DNA of 64,000 bases from assembly GCF_013283195.1 (NCBI RefSeq), contig NZ_JABEKT010000001.1, positions 1,708,509 through 1,772,508 on the forward strand. The letters run 5' to 3'. Position numbers and translations under genes: made by a program. Shown here in pieces: positions 34,617 to 42,641 of this stretch (position 1 is its first letter; each line of letters opens with the position of its first letter). The notes beneath the pieces are model-generated. The model was given only the letters and a program-made list of their open reading frames with translations, was not told where the DNA came from and did not search any database. The stretch is from Ensifer adhaerens (GTDB taxonomy: Bacteria > Pseudomonadota > Alphaproteobacteria > Rhizobiales > Rhizobiaceae).

Positions 34617-36215
34617 ATGCTGAGAGATCATTTCCGCCCGCAGTCCTTCAACGGGATTGACGACATCGTCATCGTCGGCGGTGGCCTTGCAGGCCTCTTC
34701 TGTGCGCTGAAGCTCAGCCCGCGGCCGGTGACCATTCTGGCCGCAGCCCCGATCGGCCACGGCGCCTCGTCGGCCTGGGCGCAAGGGGGCATCGCCGCGG
34801 CGATGAGCCCCGGCGATACCTTCGAAAAGCACGTCGCCGACACGCTGACCGCGGGTGCCGGTATCGTCGACGAGAAGATGACGCGCATGATGGTGGCCGA
34901 AGGTCCGGCGCGTATCCACGACCTGCTTGAATATGGCGTACCCTTCGACCGCGATCTCGAGGGTAAGCTGATCCTGTCGCGGGAGGCGGCCCATTCGGAG
35001 CGCCGCATCGTTCGCGTCAAGGGCGACATGGCCGGCAAGGCGATCATGGAAGCGCTGATCACGGCGGTGCGCAACACGCCCTCGATCCGGGTCATCGAAG
35101 GCTACGTGGTCGAAGAGCTGGTGCGCGAGGGCCGCTTCATCTCCGGCGTCATCGCGAGGCCCGATGCCGGTCAGTCGAAGAAGCGCGTTTCGTTCCCGGC
35201 GCGCGCCGTGGTTCTCTGCTCCGGCGGCATCGGCCACCTCTATGCGGTGACGACCAACCCCTGGGAAGCCTGCGGCCAGGGCCTCGGCATGGCGGCGAGG
35301 GCGGGCGCAATCATCGCCGATCCGGAATTCGTCCAGTTCCACCCGACCGCCATCAACATCGGCAAGGATCCGGCGCCGCTTGCGACCGAAGCCTTGCGTG
35401 GCGACGGCGCCCATCTCATCAATTCGGCCGGGCACCGCTTCATGCTCGACATTCACCCGGATGGCGAGCTCGCCCCGCGCGACATCGTCTCGCGCGGCGT
35501 CTTCGCCGAGGTTCAGGCCGGACGCGGTGCGTTTCTCGATTGCACCAAGGCGGTCGGCAAACATTTCCCGGATATGTTCCCGACGGTCTATGCCTCCTGC
35601 ATCGGTGCCGGCATCGACCCGGTGACACAACCGATTCCGGTCGTTCCGGCGGTGCATTATCATATGGGTGGCGTTCTGACGGATGCCGAAGGTCGCACCT
35701 CGATCGACGGTCTTTGGGCGGCCGGCGAAGTGACGTCGACCGGCGTGCACGGCGCCAACAGGCTCGCTTCAAATTCTCTGCTGGAGGCCGTGGTCTTCGC
35801 GGCGCGCATCGCCGAAAACATCAAGGGCACCCTGCCGACGCCGCAGCTGACCCAATGGGGCGACAACGCCGGCGAGAACGACGATCCCGTCACGGTGGAA
35901 GACAGCCCGCAGCTCACCGTCCTGCGCGGCCTGATGAGTGACTGCGTGGGCGTCGTCAGGACGCGCGAGAGCCTGTTGCGGGCGATCCGCCAGATCTCGG
36001 CGCTCGAGCGCGACAATGCCCGCATGCGCTTCACCAACATCCTGACCACGGCCAAGCTGATTGCCGTCGGCGCGCTTCGGCGCACCGAGAGCCGTGGCGG
36101 CCATTACCGCGCCGATTGCCCTTCGGAGCAGCCGGAGTGGCGCCGCCGCACCTACCTGACGCTGGCCGAGGCGAACCGCCTGGCGGCCGAGGTCGCGGAA
36201 ACCGAAACGGCCTGA
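34617..36215 (+). CDS. nadB: L-aspartate oxidase
   Basis: A 532-residue FAD-dependent enzyme that oxidises L-aspartate to iminoaspartate, the substrate of NadA. The FAD motif [15 protein letters not shown] lies near residues 16-30 and [17 protein letters not shown] follows. The succinate-dehydrogenase-like active-site block [12 protein letters not shown] and the C-terminal helical region with [21 protein letters not shown] complete the family signature. GGAGGA stands ten bases before the ATG at 34617. It starts 56 bases after nadA in the same operon. Confidence 0.96.
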   Translation: MLRDHFRPQSFNGIDDIVIVGGGLAGLFCALKLSPRPVTILAAAPIGHGASSAWAQGGIAAAMSPGDTFEKHVADTLTAGAGIVDEKMTRMMVAEGPARIHDLLEYGVPFDRDLEGKLILSREAAHSERRIVRVKGDMAGKAIMEALITAVRNTPSIRVIEGYVVEELVREGRFISGVIARPDAGQSKKRVSFPARAVVLCSGGIGHLYAVTTNPWEACGQGLGMAARAGAIIADPEFVQFHPTAINIGKDPAPLATEALRGDGAHLINSAGHRFMLDIHPDGELAPRDIVSRGVFAEVQAGRGAFLDCTKAVGKHFPDMFPTVYASCIGAGIDPVTQPIPVVPAVHYHMGGVLTDAEGRTSIDGLWAAGEVTSTGVHGANRLASNSLLEAVVFAARIAENIKGTLPTPQLTQWGDNAGENDDPVTVEDSPQLTVLRGLMSDCVGVVRTRESLLRAIRQISALERDNARMRFTNILTTAKLIAVGALRRTESRGGHYRADCPSEQPEWRRRTYLTLAEANRLAAEVAETETA

Positions 36216-36270
36216 CCATGACGACGTCATGGCCACGGCCTTGAGAAGACAGACAGGGAATAACGACCAG

Positions 36271-37179
36271 ATGACCGCAGCCCTTCGCCCCGAACTGCCC
36301 GCCCTGATGGTCGAGGATCAGGTCCGTGCCGCCTTGCTCGAAGATCTCGGCCGCGCCGGCGACATCACCACCCTGTCGACCATCGGGCCGGAACTGATGG
36401 CAACGGCCGGAATGAATTCGCGGGATCCAGGCGTGATTGCCGGGCTCGAACTGGCACGAACGGCGTTCCGTCTCATTGACCCCGCCATCGTCTTCGACGC
36501 TCTGGTTGCCGAGGGTGACCGCGTGACACCGGGAACGGCGATTGCCCGGATCTCCGGCCGCGCCCGCGGGCTTCTTTCAGCCGAACGCGTCGGCTTGAAC
36601 TTCCTCATGCATCTCTCGGGCATTGCCACCTACACGGCGAAATTTGCCGACGAGATTGCCCATACGCGCGCAAAGGTCTGCTGCACGCGCAAGACCATTC
36701 CCGGCTTGCGTGCTTTGGAGAAATACGCCGTTCGCCTCGGCGGCGGCTCCAACCATCGCTACGGCCTCGACGATGCGGTGCTGATCAAGGACAACCACAT
36801 CGCTGTCTCCGGCGGCGTTGCCGGTGCCGTTCACGCGGCTCGCGCCTACTGTGGTCATCTGGTCAAGATCGAGATCGAGGTTGATGGCCTCGACCAGATG
36901 CGTGAGGCTTTGACGGCGGCACCTGACGTCATCCTGCTCGACAATATGGGGCCGGATCGCCTGCGCGAAGCCGTGGCCATCAATGCCGCCCATTGGCAGC
37001 TTGGCGGCGACGCCTATGCCGCCGATCCCAGGCGCACGCGTCTCGAAGCTTCGGGCAACGTCAAGATCGACACTGTCCGTGCCATCGCCGAGACAGGCGT
37101 CGACTATATCTCGACCTCCAAGATCACCATGGCGGCACCGACGCTCGACATCGGTCTCGACGTTGCGATCAAGCGCTGA
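36271..37179 (+). CDS. nadC: Nicotinate-nucleotide diphosphorylase (carboxylating)
   Basis: A 302-residue quinolinate phosphoribosyltransferase that makes nicotinate mononucleotide from quinolinate and PRPP with loss of carbon dioxide. Characteristic segments are EDLGRAGDITT near the N-terminus, RVGLNFLMHLSGIAT, CTRKTIPGLRALEKYAVRLGG with the substrate-binding Arg and Lys, LIKDNHIA, and the C-terminal STSKITMAAPTLDIGLD. AGGGAA precedes the ATG at 36271; an upstream ATG at 36229 is less likely. It is the last gene of the nadABC operon. Confidence 0.96.
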   Translation: MTAALRPELPALMVEDQVRAALLEDLGRAGDITTLSTIGPELMATAGMNSRDPGVIAGLELARTAFRLIDPAIVFDALVAEGDRVTPGTAIARISGRARGLLSAERVGLNFLMHLSGIATYTAKFADEIAHTRAKVCCTRKTIPGLRALEKYAVRLGGGSNHRYGLDDAVLIKDNHIAVSGGVAGAVHAARAYCGHLVKIEIEVDGLDQMREALTAAPDVILLDNMGPDRLREAVAINAAHWQLGGDAYAADPRRTRLEASGNVKIDTVRAIAETGVDYISTSKITMAAPTLDIGLDVAIKR

Positions 37180-37276
37180 AGTTCCGCAGCAAAGGTTGAA
37201 GCGCCACGCGCAAATCGATGAATCGACTCCGGTTTAAGGCGTTCTCCAGCGATTGCCCGAACCGCCGGAACAGGTG

Positions 37277-37591
37277 CTAGCGTTGCTGGATGAAGGGGCA
37301 AACGACGCGCTGGTCGATGGTGATCTCCGTGCCGCAGTCATAGCGGCAGATCTTGAACTGCCCTCGCATGTCCTGGCCGTTGAGATTGCAAATCGTCACC
37401 CCGGGTAGGCCGCCGCCCATCGGGTTGTTCCTGAAATAGTCGGGGATCGCCTTGTTACCCTGCGGGTTCGGCACGACAGGCTGGTCCGAACGGTTGTTGA
37501 AATAGTCGGGCACCGCATTGCCCCCCTGCGGGTTCGGCAGGATAGGCTGATCGGTCAGGAGACTGGTGAGCAGCGCAAGCGCAAGCAACAT
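37277..37591 (-). CDS. Small secreted protein with two tandem proline-rich repeats
   Basis: A 104-residue exported protein of unknown function. A short signal peptide (MLLALALLTSLL) is followed by two copies of a 22-residue unit beginning DQP and containing PNPQG and PDYF. The C-terminal half has four cysteines (VTICNLNG, KICRYDCG, VVCPF) that could make two disulfides. AAGGAAGAG precedes the ATG. It lies between nadC and the NAD regulator on the minus strand, convergent with nadABC; no link to NAD metabolism is evident. I do not recognise a named family. Confidence 0.78.
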   Translation of the reverse strand: MLLALALLTSLLTDQPILPNPQGGNAVPDYFNNRSDQPVVPNPQGNKAIPDYFRNNPMGGGLPGVTICNLNGQDMRGQFKICRYDCGTEITIDQRVVCPFIQQR

Positions 37592-37736
37592 TTACTCTTC
37601 CTTGGCCGGCAGGGCCGACGCTTCATCTAAGTGAAGGAATATAGCACTCACCGGCCGAAGTGTTAGATGCGGCCCGCATTTAACGCTGCAACTGCCATTT
37701 CATCGCCAGCAAGACTGCACGACCGCTTCCCGAATG

Positions 37737-38732
37737 CTATGCGGACGACGAGCGGCCACCCACCTTGAGGCCGGGGGCTGGTCTCTCGTCGAGAATCTGG
37801 CGCCGGAAGCGGAATAGGGCCGCCGGCCTTCCGCCGGTCGATGCCAGCGTCATGCCGGTCGGCTCGACCAGTTCTGCGCCTTCGACCAAGCGCCGGAAAT
37901 TCTGCTTGTGGAGGTGCCGGCCGGAAATAGCCTCCACAGTCGCCTGCAGATCGGTAAGCGTGAATTCGGGCGGCATCAATTCGAAGATGACAGGCCGGTA
38001 TTTGATCTTGCCGCGCAGGCGGGCAATCGCGGTTGCGACGATACGGCGGTGGTCGTGGCGCATCGCCTGCCCGGCGACAGCGCCGTCCTGCTCCCGGCTC
38101 CGGCCGTCGATCGCTGCCTCGCGCACGAGACCCGCCTCGTAGAGCAGTTCGTAGCGCTCGAGCACGCGCTCCTCGTCCCAGGGGAAATCGCCGAGGCCGA
38201 AGGCAAGACGGATGCGCGCGCGTCGCTGGGTGCTCGGGGCCATGCGATCGTCATCGGATGGGCCAAGCTCCCACCGCGACAGCGCCGGCAAGATCATCTG
38301 GTCGAGGATCGGGGGGCGGCCCTGTCGCCAGTCTTCCCACGGGAGATAGCCGTACCAGTCGCGCCAATGCGCTCCCGCCTCGGCCAGCCGCTCGGTGTTC
38401 TCGGTATCGGTCTGCGTCAGGGCGAGATAGCCGACCGAGACCATGTGCTTGCCTTCTTCGCCGGGCAGCCGTTGCCGTCCGCGATCGCCGAAGGTGTAGA
38501 GCTGTTCGATGTAACCGAGTTTGAGCGCCGTGCGCTTTTCCACCCGGTCGCGCAGACTGGTCTCGAAGGTGCGGTGACGGGCGGGATCGAAGGGGCCGAA
38601 AGGCAGGCTGTCGTGCGCGTCACCGTCCGCCTCGTTGATGGCCAGGATGCGCGGGCTGCGATTGACGACGGCGACGATGGCCGCGTTGAGACCGATTTCG
38701 ACCGTGACTGCCTGCATCTCAGTCGCCAACAT
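37737..38732 (-). CDS. nadQ: NadQ-type NAD biosynthesis regulator (Nudix-like plus winged helix)
   Basis: A 331-residue protein resembling the COG4111/NadQ group, transcriptional regulators of de novo NAD synthesis in alphaproteobacteria related to NrtR. The N-terminal two thirds form a Nudix-like domain without a clear catalytic Nudix box (AVVNRSPRILAI, LPFGPFDPARHRTFETSLRDRVE). The C-terminal region FELMPPEFTLTDLQATVEAI and RHLHKQNFRRLVEGAELVEP resembles the NrtR winged-helix DNA-binding domain. The ATG at 38732 has GAGGGAG before it and overlaps the upstream phosphatase gene; ATG 38717 is an alternative. It converges with nadABC. The assignment rests on architecture and neighbourhood. Confidence 0.82.
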   Translation of the reverse strand: MLATEMQAVTVEIGLNAAIVAVVNRSPRILAINEADGDAHDSLPFGPFDPARHRTFETSLRDRVEKRTALKLGYIEQLYTFGDRGRQRLPGEEGKHMVSVGYLALTQTDTENTERLAEAGAHWRDWYGYLPWEDWRQGRPPILDQMILPALSRWELGPSDDDRMAPSTQRRARIRLAFGLGDFPWDEERVLERYELLYEAGLVREAAIDGRSREQDGAVAGQAMRHDHRRIVATAIARLRGKIKYRPVIFELMPPEFTLTDLQATVEAISGRHLHKQNFRRLVEGAELVEPTGMTLASTGGRPAALFRFRRQILDERPAPGLKVGGRSSSA

Positions 38733-39258
38733 TGGCTCCCTCGGCAACAAGTGGCAGCACGAAGGGGACATTGCCGTCCGTATCCGCGCCGCGACCGATC
38801 GAACGTACGGCAGCGACCAACCGCCCGCCGCGCGACAGAACGGCGTCACCGATTTCGACCAATCGCGTGTTCGGCGTCGCATAGGGCGAGACAAGCCGCA
38901 GCTTCTCGACCAGGTCCTGGTCGTCCAGCTCGGGCTCGACGGCAAGCGCGGCGATAAGGGCGGCGGCCGGCGATCTCGAAACCCCCATCCAGCAATGAAC
39001 GAGCATCGGGCGCGTGCGGTCCCAGCCTTTGGCGAAGGCGATGATCTGCTGGACGTGCTCCTCCTGCGGCGCGATGAGCCCGCCGGTGCCGGCAAAGCTG
39101 ATATCGTTCATCCCGAGCGTCAGGTGCCGCGCCTTGGAGATCACGGCCGGACGGTGGAAATCTTGCCCCTTGGCAACGAGGCTCAGCATTTCGGTGCAAC
39201 CGTGACGGACAGCCATCTCGGCGATGCGTGCAAGCGGCGATACGACGATCCGGGGCAT
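38719..39258 (-). CDS. Cysteine-based protein tyrosine phosphatase-like protein
   Basis: A 179-residue protein with the phosphatase P-loop VHCWMGVSRS (Cys89, Arg95), matching the CX5R signature. An aspartate-bearing segment (NDISFAGTGGLIAPQ) upstream could supply the general acid. It belongs to a COG5350-like group of predicted bacterial tyrosine phosphatases. The ATG at 39258 follows the stop of the HD gene after one base (TGAGATG), with AAGGTGAG upstream. The nadQ start overlaps its end, so it is co-translated in a ygfZ-HD-phosphatase-nadQ operon. The substrate is unknown. Confidence 0.86.
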   Translation of the reverse strand: MPRIVVSPLARIAEMAVRHGCTEMLSLVAKGQDFHRPAVISKARHLTLGMNDISFAGTGGLIAPQEEHVQQIIAFAKGWDRTRPMLVHCWMGVSRSPAAALIAALAVEPELDDQDLVEKLRLVSPYATPNTRLVEIGDAVLSRGGRLVAAVRSIGRGADTDGNVPFVLPLVAEGANVGD

Positions 39259-39259
39259 C

Positions 39260-39868
39260 TCAGGCACTCACCTTGGCTGTAGCACGTTCCGCTTCGAGGG
39301 TGGCGAAACGCTCGGTAAACAGGCGCTGGGCCTCGATGGCCGGCAAAGGGTCGATCAGCAGGCCGTCGCGGGTGATGCCGCGCGGCTGCCCGAAGAACTT
39401 TCGTGCTTCTTCCGTCGAAAAGCCGGCAAGCAGGGTGGCTTCGAAATAGGCGGCGACATGGTCTGCCTTCTTGATCCGGTCCTTGAGCTCCTTCGAGCAA
39501 TGGGCCGGAAGCCCGAAGCGTAAATGGATGGCGCTTTCCAGTCGGCTCTCGACCAGCTTGTAGCCGCCGCCGACCACGGCCTTGAACGGAGAGATCATGT
39601 CGCCGATGACATATTCCGGCGCGTCGTGCAGCAATGCGAACAGGCAGTCGTCGGCGTTGCACTTGTAGCTGCGCCGAAAGATGTCCTCGACGACGAGGCT
39701 GTGCTGGGCGACCGAGAAGGCATGGTCGCCGGCCGTCTGTCCGTTCCAGCGGGCAACGCGGGCAAGACCATGAGCGATGTCGCTGATCTCGACATCAAGC
39801 GGCGACGGGTCGAGCAGATCGAGCCGCCTGCCGGAAAGCATACGCTGCCAGGCGCGCGTCGAGGTCAT
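39260..39868 (-). CDS. HD-domain hydrolase (YfbR-like)
   Basis: A 202-residue HD-domain protein similar to the 5'-deoxynucleotidase YfbR group. The metal-binding residues are His in DHAFSVAQHSLVV, the HD pair in ALLHDAPEYVIGDM (His81-Asp82) and a late Asp in KDRIKKADHVAAYFEA. The ATG at 39868 overlaps the ygfZ stop codon (ATGA) and its own stop lies one base before the phosphatase start, so the four genes are tightly packed. Its likely work is dephosphorylation of nucleoside monophosphates, by family analogy only. Confidence 0.86.
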   Translation of the reverse strand: MTSTRAWQRMLSGRRLDLLDPSPLDVEISDIAHGLARVARWNGQTAGDHAFSVAQHSLVVEDIFRRSYKCNADDCLFALLHDAPEYVIGDMISPFKAVVGGGYKLVESRLESAIHLRFGLPAHCSKELKDRIKKADHVAAYFEATLLAGFSTEEARKFFGQPRGITRDGLLIDPLPAIEAQRLFTERFATLEAERATAKVSA

Positions 39869-40710
39869 GCGCTTGCCTCGTCGGCGGTGGTGGGAAAGGA
39901 AAGTCCGGTCCATTCCGGCAGCGTCAAGGTGACCGACACGTCGCCCGCAAGCAGCTCAACCCCGTTGGCCATCGCTTCGCCTGCCTTGTCGATGCGCACG
40001 ATCGCGAGCGCTGATGCACCGCGCACCGTGCCGAGCGTGCCGATCGACTTGCCTTCAGCCGTGATCGCCGTGCCGCTTGGCGGAAGCGTTGACGCGCCGG
40101 CGACGATCACCACGCGGCGGCGCGGCGTGCCGCGATGTTGCATGCGCGAAACCACTTCCTGGCCGACATAGCAGCCCTTGCGGAAGGAGAGCGCGCCGTT
40201 CTTGTCCATCAGCACATCGTGTGGGAAGGCGTCCTGCAGCGCGTAATCGGGGCCGGAAACGGCAATGCCGGAGACGATCCGGAGTTGATCGAGGTCGCCA
40301 GCGGACGTTGCGTCCGTCTCGGCCTCGCCGTAGGAGCGAAACACCGCGGCACCCGCCTTCTCGAAGCGGTGGTCGCGGTAACCGCCGGCCTGCGGCTCGT
40401 CAAAGGCAATGATGGTGGGCGTCGCCGTGTCGAGCGACAGGGTCACCGCCGAACGCAGCTTGTACATGGTCAGCCTCTTCAACAGCGCCTCGGCCTGGTC
40501 GGCCGCGGTTTCCAGTCTGAAGCCGTCGCCATCGCGGGAAATCATGAAGTCGAACAGGATCTTGCCCTGCGGCGTCAAAAGCGCGCCGGGTCTGGCCTCA
40601 TCGCGGGTGAGGGCATCGAGATCGGTGGTGATCAACCCCTGGAGAAGATCTTCCGCATCCTTGCCGGCAACGGAGACAATCGCGCGGTCGTCGAGGCGAA
40701 CTCTGGGCAT
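39865..40710 (-). CDS. ygfZ: YgfZ/GcvT-like folate-binding iron-sulfur cluster protein
   Basis: A 281-residue protein of the YgfZ/IBA57 group, which uses tetrahydrofolate to help make or repair Fe-S clusters in certain enzymes. The signature KGCYVGQEVVSRMQHRG contains the conserved cysteine, and FDFMISRDGDGFRLET lies in the GcvT-like fold. AGGATT lies before the ATG at 40710. It is the first gene of an operon that continues with the HD hydrolase, the phosphatase and NadQ. The neighbouring quinolinate synthase NadA is an iron-sulfur enzyme, so a functional link is possible but not shown. Confidence 0.9.
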   Translation of the reverse strand: MPRVRLDDRAIVSVAGKDAEDLLQGLITTDLDALTRDEARPGALLTPQGKILFDFMISRDGDGFRLETAADQAEALLKRLTMYKLRSAVTLSLDTATPTIIAFDEPQAGGYRDHRFEKAGAAVFRSYGEAETDATSAGDLDQLRIVSGIAVSGPDYALQDAFPHDVLMDKNGALSFRKGCYVGQEVVSRMQHRGTPRRRVVIVAGASTLPPSGTAITAEGKSIGTLGTVRGASALAIVRIDKAGEAMANGVELLAGDVSVTLTLPEWTGLSFPTTADEASA

Positions 40711-40786
40711 GGCTCGAATCCTGTTCACATTGCCGAACAGGTAGGATGTTCAGGGATGAACGGCAAGCGTGTCACCGGCGCTTAAA

Positions 40787-40967
40787 GCGCTTCATCTTTA
40801 AACGGACGCGATTCTGCTGGCTCAAAACGGTCGTTCCGCACGAAGGATGGCGCAGAGCGATGCGGATCCATCGGGCAAGTCATCCGGCCCTTTGGGTCGG
40901 CCGCTTTCAGCCGACCCAAAGGGCCGGATGAATTTCGGCAGAACGCTTCTGTTTAGACATGAAGCGC
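40787..40967. repeat. Large palindromic intergenic element with a perfect 22-bp hairpin
   Basis: The 22-base arm at 40880-40901 is the exact reverse complement of the arm at 40910-40931, with an 8-base loop. Around this core, 40787-40816 (starting GCGCTTCATCTTTAAAC) is an imperfect reverse complement of 40939-40967 (ending TTTAGACATGAAGCGC), giving a nested palindrome of about 181 bp. It begins right after the stop codon of the minus-strand gene at 40969. It may act as a transcript end or stabiliser, or be a mobile-type intergenic repeat of rhizobia. Confidence 0.75.
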
Positions 40968-40968
40968 C

Positions 40969-41739
40969 CTAGTCGCCGGCGATGAAAAATTTCCACTTCC
41001 CGTCGGGCATGATGCCGACCCGGTAGAAGTTGTAGCTGCCGAATTCTTCCATGTCGGCAAAATCGCCCGCCGTCACCAGGCGGAAGAGATCGACTTTTTC
41101 CGGAGCTGTCAGCGACGCGAGCGGCTTTTCGGCGAAGTAGGGCCAGACATAGGCTTCCTGCGGCGTGCCCTTGTCGACCTGGACGAAGCCCGTCGAAAGC
41201 ACGTCGAGCAGGATTGCAAGGATCTCGACGCCGTCCTGGTCGCCGGACAGGCTTTTGAGGATGGCGATCGGGTCTTCATCAGCGCTGACGCCGGTAACCT
41301 GAGTCTGAGTCGGGCCCTTGCCGAGAAGCGGACGCAATCGCTCGATATCGCCGGAAGCCGCCGCCTCGACGATCAGCTCGCGCATGCGCGCCACGGGCGC
41401 CGGGATCTTGGAAACGTCGCTCAGGACTTCGATCGGCTCGACCGTCTTTGGCTCTTCAACGGCCTGATCTTCCTTGGTGATCGTCACCGTTTTTTTGATC
41501 AGCGGGTCCGGCATCGGAATTTCGAGCGGGAGCTTTTCTTCCTGATCCGGCTCTTCCTCAACAGGCTCGGCTGGCGGAGGGGCGGTGTTCTGGTCGCTCG
41601 CAACGGCCTTGGGTTCGTCCTGCAATTCGCTGAGCGCAAACGCAGGCGCCGTCATCACCGGAGCGCAAAATGCGACACCGGCCAGAAGCAGCGTAACAAG
41701 GCGAACCGGAAAGGTCCGGTTGGCATGGTTCCGGCTCAT
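40969..41739 (-). CDS. Conserved secreted protein of unknown function
   Basis: A 256-residue exported protein. The signal peptide (MSRNHANRTFPVRLVTLLLAGVAFCAPVMTAPAFA) is followed by an acidic, proline-rich linker (PPPAEPVEEEPDQEEKLPLE) and a C-terminal folded domain that ends SYNFYRVGIMPDGKWKFFIAGD. The domain has no cysteine pairs or known catalytic motif. AGGACTGCCCCT precedes the ATG. It lies 17 bases after the 89-residue gene on the same strand, probably as one transcript, and ends next to the large palindrome. I do not recognise a named family. Confidence 0.8.
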   Translation of the reverse strand: MSRNHANRTFPVRLVTLLLAGVAFCAPVMTAPAFALSELQDEPKAVASDQNTAPPPAEPVEEEPDQEEKLPLEIPMPDPLIKKTVTITKEDQAVEEPKTVEPIEVLSDVSKIPAPVARMRELIVEAAASGDIERLRPLLGKGPTQTQVTGVSADEDPIAILKSLSGDQDGVEILAILLDVLSTGFVQVDKGTPQEAYVWPYFAEKPLASLTAPEKVDLFRLVTAGDFADMEEFGSYNFYRVGIMPDGKWKFFIAGD

Positions 41740-41756
41740 AGGGGCAGTCCTGATAA

Positions 41757-42026
41757 TTACTGAAGCGAGCGTTGGGGCGAAAATTCACCGGCGAGCATGC
41801 GCTCGCGAAGCGAATTGAGCATCGCTTCCGCACCGTCTTCACCATGAAGCCGAACGGTTTCCCGCATGGCTAGAGCGATGGCCGCATCGGCGATGATCTC
41901 TGGCTCGATGCCATCAGCCATGCCGTCCGCCCAGGCTTCGTTCTGGTGTTCCAGCGCTGCCTGCATTTTCTCGTGGACGATCATGTCATCGATGTCGGTC
42001 AGGCTTGGTTCCATCATTCGTTCCAT
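41757..42026 (-). CDS. Conserved hypothetical protein, 89 residues
   Basis: A small, acidic, helical, cytoplasmic protein: MERMMEPSLTDIDDMIVHEKMQAALEHQNEAWADGMADG at the start, and IIADAAIALAMRETVRLHGEDGAEAMLNSLRERMLAGEF at the end. Its codon use follows the surrounding genes and GGAAG lies before the ATG, which supports it as real. It sits directly upstream of the secreted 256-residue protein gene. No motif identifies its function; the alternating helix pattern suggests a small all-alpha bundle. Confidence 0.75.
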   Translation of the reverse strand: MERMMEPSLTDIDDMIVHEKMQAALEHQNEAWADGMADGIEPEIIADAAIALAMRETVRLHGEDGAEAMLNSLRERMLAGEFSPQRSLQ

Positions 42027-42185
42027 GCGACTTCCATTGCTGCAAGTGGCTCACTTTAACGTCGTTCCGCTGAACCTCAACTGAACGACCGTGACCCGGT
42101 TGTCACTTCTTACCACTCTCTTAACGAAATTAGCAGCCTTTTCCCGAAACGACACGGGGTCGTGAGAAAAGAGGTTAATTTATTG

Positions 42186-42641
42186 CTAATTTCCAAAGCG
42201 GGCGACGATTTCTGACGCAAGTGTTGCTCCTTCGGCACGATATCGATGTTCGGCGACGATCGCCGGCTGTGTGCAAGTCGTGTAAACAGAGGCAAAGGTA
42301 CGATACCCGCGGTTGAAGGCGGCGGTCATCCTCTCGCGCCTTTTGGCCTCATTGGCCGTTTCCTTGTCGATCAAAGCCTGCATCGAGCGCCGCCAGACGT
42401 CTTCGGGCTCCTTGACGCAGAGATTGCGCAAATAGTGGACCGATCCAAGGACCTCGGCGAGGCGAATCAGCCGTTGGTCGTAGGGAGTCGGTTTTTCTTC
42501 GACGACAACGGGCGCGGGTGCTTGCACCTGCGCCTTGTCCTGCGGCGGTGCCGCCGTTTTCTGCGCGGCAGTGGCCGTGGCCGTGGCGAGCACGAGGGTC
42601 GTCACGGTCAGGCGGATGATCGTAGGGCCGAATGTCATCAT
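42186..42641 (-). CDS. TIGR02301-like exported protein
   Basis: A 151-residue exported protein. It has a signal peptide (MMTFGPTIIRLTVTTLVLATATATAA), a proline-rich linker (PPQDKAQVQAPAPVVVEEKPTP) and a conserved domain, with YDQRLIRLAEVLGSVHYLRNLC, then VWRRSMQALIDKETANEAKRRER, AFNRGYRTFASVYTTCT and YRAEGATLASEIVARFGN. I recall this pattern as the alphaproteobacterial family TIGR02301, of unknown function. Two cysteines may pair in the periplasm. Its start overlaps the Nudix gene stop (ATGATGA), so both are co-translated. Confidence 0.82.
   Translation of the reverse strand: MMTFGPTIIRLTVTTLVLATATATAAQKTAAPPQDKAQVQAPAPVVVEEKPTPYDQRLIRLAEVLGSVHYLRNLCVKEPEDVWRRSMQALIDKETANEAKRRERMTAAFNRGYRTFASVYTTCTQPAIVAEHRYRAEGATLASEIVARFGN

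Noticed and set aside
34551-35750. 399-codon frame antisense to nadB
   Set aside because: nadB is intact with its FAD and active-site motifs. The antisense frame is a composition artefact.
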